From positions 434,001 to 498,000 of the forward strand of contig NZ_LT629804.1 of NCBI RefSeq assembly GCF_900105865.1: 64,000 bases of DNA, written 5' to 3'. A model generated the notes under the pieces. That model did no database searches. It was not told the DNA's origin and saw only the letters and a list, made by a program, of their open reading frames with translations. How positions within the stretch are numbered: position 1 is the first letter of the stretch; each line of letters opens with the position of its first letter. Position numbers and translations under genes: made by a program. Origin of the DNA: Arcanobacterium phocae (GTDB lineage Bacteria; Actinomycetota; Actinomycetes; Actinomycetales; Actinomycetaceae). This document shows positions 35,990 to 43,867 of the stretch, one piece after another.

Positions 35990-37957
35990 CTATCTAATTT
36001 CAGGAGCCTCGTCAGCAAAAGTATCGAAAAGATCATCCATGTCATAGTTCTCAGTCTTTAAGAAATCTTCTAATTCATCGCGTAAAAGTCCATTGTTGTA
36101 GATCATGTCACTGGTAGGGAAACTCCCCCCACTAAACCACCGATCAACTTGCCCAGGCTCTTCTTCATGCTGACGGGTGTAGTCCATAAACTCATCCTGA
36201 TCCACAACACCACTCACAAACAACGCATGAATAATCACAGACTCACGCCGATTAAACACCCCACCAGACAACCCTTGAACATCCTCTCTGCGTTCGCTGG
36301 TGGTCTCGGCAAGAGTGGTGGTGTTGGTGGTGAGGGGTTGGGTAGCAAGATAGTCGATAAGATCGGTTGGGTGTTCGAAAACAGGAACAACAGGAGTAGC
36401 AGTAGTGGCGGTGAGCCAAGTGGTAGGTGCTTGATAAGGATCACCAGCGAGTCTAGCGTCAAGGATAGCGTGGAAAATAAACCCTTCTAAGGCTATATCC
36501 GCTTGATTAACCTGACCAATAACATCAACAACACTAGACATATCACCAACAGTGTTATGGGTTGTTTGGTGCGTGTTGAAGACCGTAGTAAACAACAAAC
36601 CATGATAGTTATCTACCGCAGCGTGAAGAGCATGAATACCCTCGTCAGTGTGTGTGGTTAGGCTAATCAGGGTTTGGATATCGTTGCGAGTAAAAGACGG
36701 CATGGCTGGTAGATCAAGAAGATCATACGGATCAATCGTAGAACGCGACCACGTGTTGGGCGGGGTAGTAGCCCGGCAATGATCAATAGCTGGCATATAG
36801 GTAGCCAGAATATGAATAACATGCTCGACTGCCTGGGGACTAAACACTGGTTTAATAGTTGCAAAATTCTTCATAGCATGAGTAGTAAGGGTAGCTGCCT
36901 GTAAGCTACCTGCTTGACCCTGAGTAGTAACCGCAGCATCAAGCGCAGCACTGATAGCCGTATACCCATCAAGACCCCAAGACCGATCATGAAACCAATA
37001 ATTTTGACGAACACTCTTATTGTCAGTGGTGTTAGTGTTAGTCTCATTCTCACCATCATTACCAGTAGCCCTCCCGCCAGTAGCGTTCTCACTAGTGGTG
37101 GGGGTGAAGAAGGTCAGGGCAGCTTGCGGGTTATGAGCAAGAGCGCTCATAAAAGACGTAGCAGGGTCATACCACGCATCACGTACCCGGGCAGGGAATA
37201 AAACCTTAAAACGCGTTGAGGTAGGTTTAACCCACAACCAATCAACACCACCAGCACCAGCAGTAGTAGTGGTGGTGTGGGTGTGTTCGTAGCGTTCTAA
37301 CTGGTCACCAAACTCAGTTAAAAACTCACTCGTTAACGTGGCATCATATAACAACCAAGAAATAGCAGTGGTATGAGTCGTTGACAAATGCTGAGCCATC
37401 TGGCGAGCAAGACCAACTGACTGACCAGGACTCAGGTATGGTTGAGCAGTGATAAACACTTTTTTCAACACAATCGCATACCGAGACTGAGGATGATCCA
37501 CAACCGGGTAAGACGGGACATGATAAAACTGTTGCGTCAGATTCATCCGATCAACCAGCTTATCCCCACCCAGGGCAGTAATAAAACGAGCACTAGCTTG
37601 TGGTGAAGATGCAAGACCATCAAGAAGAGCACTCACCCGATCAATCTCATCAACACCAGACGAAACAGACAACGCATTCAACTTATCTACCACATACCCA
37701 CATATACTATCGGCATATGCGGGATCAGTAGCAAACCGGCTTGTTTGAACACTAAGCTCCTCAAGCGTACTACCAGTATCAGACAACGCATCACTGACCA
37801 TGGTATCCACACCATCTATATCCCCACACCCAAACACCACGTCAGAGCTACTACTAGTATCACTGCTACTAGCAGGACTAGCCCCACACCCAGATAAAAA
37901 GACTGAGGCAGCAAGTAACACAGCGAAGAATCGAATACGCAAACAACGAGATAACAT
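35990..37957 (-). CDS. Array lipoprotein copy 1 (A type), DUF6571-like
   Basis: A 655-residue lipoprotein: MLSRCLRIRFFAVLLAASVF, lipid Cys24, then a Ser/Asp linker (GASPASSSDTSSSSD). The body has VSALLDGLASSPQASARFI, then an NPQAALTFF segment, the DRSWGLDGYTAISAALDAAV block and VEHVIHILATYMPAIDH. These resemble, from memory, the actinobacterial DUF6571 domain. A length-variable Thr/Asn-rich loop (SENATGGRATGNDGENETN and on) lies after TFFTPTT. The A-type ends are TGSTLEELSVQTSRFATD and LLRDELEDFLKTENYD. It is probably exposed on the outer face of the membrane. Function unknown; it is the last intact gene of the array operon. Confidence 0.8.
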   Translation of the reverse strand: MLSRCLRIRFFAVLLAASVFLSGCGASPASSSDTSSSSDVVFGCGDIDGVDTMVSDALSDTGSTLEELSVQTSRFATDPAYADSICGYVVDKLNALSVSSGVDEIDRVSALLDGLASSPQASARFITALGGDKLVDRMNLTQQFYHVPSYPVVDHPQSRYAIVLKKVFITAQPYLSPGQSVGLARQMAQHLSTTHTTAISWLLYDATLTSEFLTEFGDQLERYEHTHTTTTTAGAGGVDWLWVKPTSTRFKVLFPARVRDAWYDPATSFMSALAHNPQAALTFFTPTTSENATGGRATGNDGENETNTNTTDNKSVRQNYWFHDRSWGLDGYTAISAALDAAVTTQGQAGSLQAATLTTHAMKNFATIKPVFSPQAVEHVIHILATYMPAIDHCRATTPPNTWSRSTIDPYDLLDLPAMPSFTRNDIQTLISLTTHTDEGIHALHAAVDNYHGLLFTTVFNTHQTTHNTVGDMSSVVDVIGQVNQADIALEGFIFHAILDARLAGDPYQAPTTWLTATTATPVVPVFEHPTDLIDYLATQPLTTNTTTLAETTSERREDVQGLSGGVFNRRESVIIHALFVSGVVDQDEFMDYTRQHEEEPGQVDRWFSGGSFPTSDMIYNNGLLRDELEDFLKTENYDMDDLFDTFADEAPEIR

Positions 37958-37972
37958 AGCACCAGGTTCTTT

Positions 37973-39910
37973 CTATCTGATTTCAGGAGCCTCGTCAGCG
38001 AAAATATCGAAAAAATCATTCAGGTCGTAGTTCTTAGTTTTTAAGAACTCGTATAGCCTATTACGCAAAGACACATCATGGCAGATCGTGTCACTGGTAG
38101 GGAAACTCCCTCCACTAAACCATTGATCAACTTGCCCCGGTTCTTCTTCATGCTGACGGGTGTAATCCATAAACTCATTCTGATCAACAACACCACTCAC
38201 AAACAACGCATGAATAATCACAGACTCACGCCGATTAAGCACCCCACCAGACAACCCTTGAACATCCTCTCTGCGTTCGCTGGTGGTCTCGGCAAGAGTG
38301 GTGGTGTTGGTGGTGAGGGGTTGGGTAGCAAGATAGTCGATAAGATCGGTTGGGTGTTCGAAAACAGGAACAACAGGAGTGGTGGTGGGGGTGGTGAGCC
38401 AAGTGGTAGGTGCTTGATAAGGATCACGCGTAAGTCTAGCGTCAAGGATAGCGTGGAAAATAAACCCTTCTAAGGCTATATCCGCTTGATTAACCTGACC
38501 AATAACATCAACAACACTAGACATATCACCAACAGTGTTATGGGTTGTTTGGTGCGTGTTGAAGACCGTAGTAAACAACAAACCATGATAGTTATCTACC
38601 GCAGCGTGAAGAGCATGAATACCCTCGTCAGTGTGTGTGGTTAGGCTAATCAGGGTTTGGATATCGTTGCGAGTAAAAGACGGCATGGCTGGTAGATCAA
38701 GAAGATCATACGGATCAATCGTAGAACGCGACCACGTGTTGGGCGGGGTAGTAGCCCGGCAATGATCAATAGCTGGCATATAGGTAGCCAGAATATGAAT
38801 AACATGCTCGACTGCCTGGGGACTAAACACTGGTTTAATAGTTGCAAAATTCTTCATAGCATGAGTAGTAAGGGTAGCTGCCTGTAAGCTACCTGCTTGA
38901 CCCTGAGTAGTAACCGCAGCATCAAGCGCAGCACTGATAGCCGTATACCCATCAAGACCCCAAGACCGATCATTCAACCAATACTCATAACGAACACCCC
39001 CATCCTTAATATCATCACCAGTGGTGTTCTGGTTGGTGGTGTCAGTGGTGGGGGTGAAGAAGGTCAGGGCAGCTTGCGGGTTATGAGCAAGAGCGCTCAT
39101 AAAAGACGTAGCAGGGTCATACCACGCATCACGTACCCGGGCAGGGAATAAAACCTTAAAACGCGTTGAGGTAGGTTTAACCCACAACCAATCAACACCA
39201 CCAGCACCAGCAGTAGTAGTGGTGGTGTGGGTGTGTTCGTAGCGTTCTAACTGGTCACCAAACTCAGTTAAAAACTCACTCGTTAACGTGGCATCATATA
39301 ACAACCAAGAAATAGCAGTGGTATGAGTCGTTGACAAATGCTGAGCCATCTGGCGAGCAAGACCAACTGACTGACCAGGACTCAGGTATGGTTGAGCAGT
39401 GATAAACACTTTTTTCAACACAATCGCATAGCGAGACTGAGGATGATCCACAACCGGGTAAGACGGGACATGATAAAACTGTTGCGTCAGATTCATCCGA
39501 TCAACCAGCTTATCCCCACCCAGGGCAGTAATAAAACGAGCACTAGCTTGTGGTGAAGATGCAAGACCATCAAGAAGAGCACTCACCCGATCAATCTCAT
39601 CAACACCAGACGAGACAGACAACGCATCAACCCTACCTGTTACATACCCACACACACTATCTGCATGTATCGCATCGGTCGCAAACTGGCCCGCCCTATC
39701 AGTCAGTTCATCAAGCGTCATACCAGTATCAGACAACGCATCACTGACCGTGGTATCCACACCATCTACCCCAACACCACACCCAGACACCACGTCAGAG
39801 CTACTACTAGTATCACTGCTACTAGCAGGACTAGCCCCACACCCAGACAAGAAAACTGAGGCAGCAAGTAACACAGCGAAGAATCGAATACGCAAACGAT
39901 GGGATGACAT
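37973..39910 (-). CDS. Array lipoprotein copy 2 (B type), DUF6571-like
   Basis: About 645 residues from the ATG at 39910; the open frame to 39979 runs into copy 3. Signal MSSHRLRIRFFAVLLAASVF with lipid Cys24. B-type N-terminus TGMTLDELTDRAGQFATD and B-type C-terminus SLRNRLYEFLKTKNYD. Its loop after TFFTPTT is short: DTTNQNTTGDDIKDGGVR. The middle and late parts (AALDAAVTTQGQAGS, NYHGLLFTTVFNTHQ) match copy 1 rather than copies 3-4. AGAAAG precedes the start. It follows copy 3 by 13 bases and precedes copy 1 by 15. Confidence 0.8.
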   Translation of the reverse strand: MSSHRLRIRFFAVLLAASVFLSGCGASPASSSDTSSSSDVVSGCGVGVDGVDTTVSDALSDTGMTLDELTDRAGQFATDAIHADSVCGYVTGRVDALSVSSGVDEIDRVSALLDGLASSPQASARFITALGGDKLVDRMNLTQQFYHVPSYPVVDHPQSRYAIVLKKVFITAQPYLSPGQSVGLARQMAQHLSTTHTTAISWLLYDATLTSEFLTEFGDQLERYEHTHTTTTTAGAGGVDWLWVKPTSTRFKVLFPARVRDAWYDPATSFMSALAHNPQAALTFFTPTTDTTNQNTTGDDIKDGGVRYEYWLNDRSWGLDGYTAISAALDAAVTTQGQAGSLQAATLTTHAMKNFATIKPVFSPQAVEHVIHILATYMPAIDHCRATTPPNTWSRSTIDPYDLLDLPAMPSFTRNDIQTLISLTTHTDEGIHALHAAVDNYHGLLFTTVFNTHQTTHNTVGDMSSVVDVIGQVNQADIALEGFIFHAILDARLTRDPYQAPTTWLTTPTTTPVVPVFEHPTDLIDYLATQPLTTNTTTLAETTSERREDVQGLSGGVLNRRESVIIHALFVSGVVDQNEFMDYTRQHEEEPGQVDQWFSGGSFPTSDTICHDVSLRNRLYEFLKTKNYDLNDFFDIFADEAPEIR

Positions 39911-39923
39911 AGCCAGGTTCTTT

Positions 39924-41882
39924 CTATCTAATTTCAGGAGCCTCGTCAGCAAAAGTATCGAAAAGATCATCCATGTCATAGTTCTCAGTCTTTAAGAAAT
40001 CTTCTAATTCATCGCGTAAAAGTCCATTGTTGTAGATCATGTCACTGGTAGGGAAACTCCCCCCACTAAACCACCGATCAACTTGCCCAGGCTCTTCTTC
40101 ATGCTGACGGGCGTAATCCATAAACTCATCCTGATCCACAACACCACTCACAAACAACGCATGAATAATCACAGACTCACGCCGATTAAACACCCCACCA
40201 GACAACCCTCGAACATCCTCTCTGCGTTCGCTGGTGGTCTCGGCAAGAGTGGTGGTGTTGGTGGTGAGGGGTTGGGTAGCAAGATAGTCGATAAGATCGG
40301 TTGGGTGTTCGAAAACAGGAACAACAGGAGTGGTGGTGGGGGTGGTGAGCCAAGTGGTAGGTGCTTGATAAGGATCACGCGTAAGCCTGGCCTCAAGGAT
40401 AGCGTGGAAAATAAACCCTTCTAAGGCTATATCCGCTTGATTGGTCTGACTGACAACATCAGCAACACTAGACATATCACCAACAGTGTTATGGGTTGTT
40501 TGGTGTGTGTTGAGGACTGTGATGAAAAGCAGGGCGTGATAGTTATCTACCGCAGCGTGAAGAGCATGAATACCCTCGTCAGTACGCGTGGTTAAGCTGA
40601 TCAGGGTTTGGATATCGTTGCGAGTAAAAGACGGCATGGCTGGTAGATCAAGAAGATCATACGGATCAATCGTAGAACGCGACCATGTGTTGGGCGGGGT
40701 AGTAGCCCGGTGGTGATCAATAGCTGGCATATAGGTAGCCAGAATATGAATAACATGCTCAACTGCTTGGGGACTAAACACTGGTTTAATAGTTGCAAAA
40801 TTCTTCATAGCATGAGTAGTAAGGGTAGCTGCTTGAGGACTACCTGCTTGACCCTGAGTAGTAACCGCACTATCAAACGCGGCACTGATAGCCGTATACC
40901 CATCAAGACCCCAAGACCGATCATGAAACCAATAATTTTGACGAACACTCTTATTGTCAGTGGTGTTAGTGTTAGTCTCATTCTCACCATCATTACCAGT
41001 AGCCCTCCCGCCAGTAGCGTTCTCACTAGTGGTGGGGGTGAAGAAGGTCAGGGCAGCTTGCGGGTTATGAGCAAGAGCGCTCATAAAAGACGTAGCAGGG
41101 TCATACCACGCATCACGTACCCGGGCAGGGAATAAAACCTTAAAACGTGTTGAGGTAGGTTTAACCCACAACCAATCAACACCACCAGCAGTAGTAGTGG
41201 TGGTGGTGTGGGTGTGTTCGTAGCGTTCTAACTGGTCACCAAACTCAGTTAAAAACTCACTCGTTAACGTGGCATCATATAACAACCAAGAAATAGCAGT
41301 GGTATGAGTAGTTGACAAATGCTGAGCCATCTGGCGAGCAAGACCAACTGATTGACCAGGACTCAGGTGTGGTTGAGCACTCGTAAACACTTTTTTCAAC
41401 ACAATCGCATAGCGAGACTGAGGATGATCCACAACCGGGTAAGACGGGACATGATAAAACTGTTGCGTCAGATTCATCCGATCAACAAGCCCATCCCCGC
41501 CCAGGGCAGTAATAAACCGAGCACTAGCTTGTGGTGAAGATGCAAGACCATCAAGAAGAGCACTCACCCGATCAATCTCATCAACACCAGACGAAACAGA
41601 CAACGCATTCAACCTATCCACCACATACCCACATATACTATCGGCATATGCGGGATCAGTAGCAAACCGGCTTGTTTGAACACTAAGCTCCTCAAGCGTA
41701 CTACCAGTATCAGACAACACGTCACTAACCATGTCATCCACACCATCTGTGCTCCCACACCCAAACACCACGTCAGAGCTACTACTAGTATCACTGCTAC
41801 TAGCAGGACTAGCCCCACACCCAGATAAAAAGACTGAGGCAGCAAGTAACACAGCAAGCGGCTTAACACGTAAGAGTGACAT
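39924..41882 (-). CDS. Array lipoprotein copy 3 (A type), DUF6571-like
   Basis: About 652 residues from the ATG at 41882. Signal MSLLRVKPLAVLLAASVFLS, lipid Cys22. Its A-type N- and C-termini and its loop (SENATGGRATGNDGENETN and on) are as in copy 1. Its middle part (AAFDSAVTTQGQAGSPQ, HHRATTPP, NYHALLFITVLNTHQ, ADVVSQTNQAD) is as in copy 4. It is thus a mosaic of the two groupings. The 3' end is base-for-base very close to that of copy 1, 3934 bp away. Confidence 0.8.
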   Translation of the reverse strand: MSLLRVKPLAVLLAASVFLSGCGASPASSSDTSSSSDVVFGCGSTDGVDDMVSDVLSDTGSTLEELSVQTSRFATDPAYADSICGYVVDRLNALSVSSGVDEIDRVSALLDGLASSPQASARFITALGGDGLVDRMNLTQQFYHVPSYPVVDHPQSRYAIVLKKVFTSAQPHLSPGQSVGLARQMAQHLSTTHTTAISWLLYDATLTSEFLTEFGDQLERYEHTHTTTTTTAGGVDWLWVKPTSTRFKVLFPARVRDAWYDPATSFMSALAHNPQAALTFFTPTTSENATGGRATGNDGENETNTNTTDNKSVRQNYWFHDRSWGLDGYTAISAAFDSAVTTQGQAGSPQAATLTTHAMKNFATIKPVFSPQAVEHVIHILATYMPAIDHHRATTPPNTWSRSTIDPYDLLDLPAMPSFTRNDIQTLISLTTRTDEGIHALHAAVDNYHALLFITVLNTHQTTHNTVGDMSSVADVVSQTNQADIALEGFIFHAILEARLTRDPYQAPTTWLTTPTTTPVVPVFEHPTDLIDYLATQPLTTNTTTLAETTSERREDVRGLSGGVFNRRESVIIHALFVSGVVDQDEFMDYARQHEEEPGQVDRWFSGGSFPTSDMIYNNGLLRDELEDFLKTENYDMDDLFDTFADEAPEIR

Positions 41883-41895
41883 AGGTAGAGTCTTT

Positions 41896-43854
41896 CTAGT
41901 TGATTTCAGGAGCTTCGCTAGTAAACGCTGTGTCAAGATCTTGCGTATCATAGTTCTTAGTCTTTAAGAACTCGTATAGCCTATTACGCAAAGACACATC
42001 ATGGCAGATCATGTCACTGGTAGGGAAACTCCCTCCACTAAACCATTGATCAACTTGCCCCGGTTCTTCTTCATGCTGACGGGTGTAATCCATAAACTCA
42101 TTCTGATCAACAACACCACTGGTGAAAAGAGCACGAGTAGTCACAGACTCACGCCAAACATACACCTTAGTAACCAGCCCTTGAACATCCTCTCTGCGTT
42201 CGCTGGTGGTCTCGGCAAGAGTGGTGGTGTTGGTGGTGAGGGGTTGGGTAGCAAGATAGTCGATAAGATCGGTTGGGTGTTCGAAAGCAGGAACAACAGG
42301 AGTGGTGGTGGGGGTGGTGAGCCAAGTGGTAGGTGCTTGATAAGGATCACGCGTAAGCCTGGCCTCAAGGATAGCGTGGAAAATAAACCCTTCTAAGGCT
42401 ATATCCGCTTGATTGGTCTGACTGACAACATCAGCAACACTAGACATATCACCAACAGTGTTATGGGTTGTTTGGTGTGTGTTGAGGACTGTGATGAAAA
42501 GCAGGGCGTGATAGTTATCTACCGCAGCGTGAAGAGCATGAATACCCTCGTCAGTACGCGTGGTTAAGCTGATCAGGGTTTGGATATCGTTGCGAGTAAA
42601 AGACGGCATGGCTGGTAGATCAAGAAGATCATACGGATCAATCGTAGAACGCGACCATGTGTTGGGCGGGGTAGTAGCCCGGTGGTGATCAATAGCTGGC
42701 ATATAGGTAGCCAGAATATGAATAACATGCTCAACTGCTTGGGGACTAAACACTGGTTTAATAGTTGCAAAATTCTTCATAGCATGAGTAGTAAGGGTAG
42801 CTGCTTGAGGACTACCTGCTTGACCCTGAGTAGTAACCGCACTATCAAACGCGGCACTGATAGCCGTATACCCATCAAGACCCCAAGACCGATCATTCAA
42901 CCAATACTCATAACGAACACCCCCATCCTTAATATCATCACCAGTAGTGTTCTTATTACTGGTGTCACCATCGTCACCAGTAGTGTTCTTATCAGTGGTG
43001 GTGTCAGTGGTGGGGATGAAGAAGGTCAGGGCAGCTTGCGGGTTATGAGCAAGAGCGCTCATAAAAGACGTAGCAGGGTCATACCACGCATCACGTACCC
43101 GGGCAGGGAATAAAACCTTAAAACGCGTTGAGGTAGGTTTAACCCACAACCAATCAACACCACCAGCACCAGCAGTAGTAGTGGTGGTGTGGGTGTGTTC
43201 GTAGCGTTCTAACTGGTCACCAAACTCAGTTAAAAACTCACTCGTTAACGTGGCATCATATAACAACCAAGACATAGCAGTAGTATGAGTCGTTGACAAA
43301 CGCTGAGCCATCTGGCGAGCAAGACCAACTGATTGACCAGAAGTCAGGTGTGGTTGAGCACTCGTAAACACTTTCTTCAACACAATCGCATAGCGAGACT
43401 GAGGATGATCCACAACCGGATAAGACGGGACATGATAAAACTGTTGCGTCAGATTCATCCGATCTACCAGCTTATCCCCACCCACAGTAGTAATAAAACG
43501 AGCACTAGCTTGTGGTGAAGATGCAAGACCCTCAAGAAGAGCACTCACCCGATCAATCTCATCAACACCAGACGAGACAGACAACGCATTCAACTTATCT
43601 ACCACATACCCACACACACTATCTGCATGTATCGCATCAGTCGCAAACTGGCCCGCCCTATCAGTCAGTTCATCAAGCGTCATACCAGTATCAGACAACG
43701 CATCACTGACCATGGTATCTACACTATTCGTATCCCCACACCCAAACACCACCACACCAGCATCACTATTACTAGCAGGACTAGCCCCACACCCACACAA
43801 AAAGACTGAAACAGCAAGTAACACAGCAAGCGGCTTAACACGTAAGAGTGACAT
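41896..43854 (-). CDS. Array lipoprotein copy 4 (B type), DUF6571-like
   Basis: About 652 residues from the ATG at 43854. Signal MSLLRVKPLAVLLAVSVFLC, with Cys20 and Cys22; Cys22 is the likely lipid site. It has a B-type N-terminus and a diverged C-terminus (VYVWRESVTTRALFTSG, then DTQDLDTAFTSEAPEIN). The variable loop has a 36-bp internal duplication giving NTTGDD twice. It is the first lipoprotein after the large protein gene, 13 bases from its stop. Copy 4 is the most diverged at its termini, as expected for the oldest edge of the array. Confidence 0.8.
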   Translation of the reverse strand: MSLLRVKPLAVLLAVSVFLCGCGASPASNSDAGVVVFGCGDTNSVDTMVSDALSDTGMTLDELTDRAGQFATDAIHADSVCGYVVDKLNALSVSSGVDEIDRVSALLEGLASSPQASARFITTVGGDKLVDRMNLTQQFYHVPSYPVVDHPQSRYAIVLKKVFTSAQPHLTSGQSVGLARQMAQRLSTTHTTAMSWLLYDATLTSEFLTEFGDQLERYEHTHTTTTTAGAGGVDWLWVKPTSTRFKVLFPARVRDAWYDPATSFMSALAHNPQAALTFFIPTTDTTTDKNTTGDDGDTSNKNTTGDDIKDGGVRYEYWLNDRSWGLDGYTAISAAFDSAVTTQGQAGSPQAATLTTHAMKNFATIKPVFSPQAVEHVIHILATYMPAIDHHRATTPPNTWSRSTIDPYDLLDLPAMPSFTRNDIQTLISLTTRTDEGIHALHAAVDNYHALLFITVLNTHQTTHNTVGDMSSVADVVSQTNQADIALEGFIFHAILEARLTRDPYQAPTTWLTTPTTTPVVPAFEHPTDLIDYLATQPLTTNTTTLAETTSERREDVQGLVTKVYVWRESVTTRALFTSGVVDQNEFMDYTRQHEEEPGQVDQWFSGGSFPTSDMICHDVSLRNRLYEFLKTKNYDTQDLDTAFTSEAPEIN

Positions 43855-43867
43855 TAGTAGGTTCTTT

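Noticed and set aside
36149..43709. Long forward-strand open frames within the lipoprotein array (for example 38078-38473, 40710-41135 and 42682-43113)
   Set aside because: They are antisense to the lipoprotein genes, repeat with the array period, have no ribosome sites or recognisable domains, and are Ser/Arg/Thr-rich as expected from reading a constrained frame backwards.
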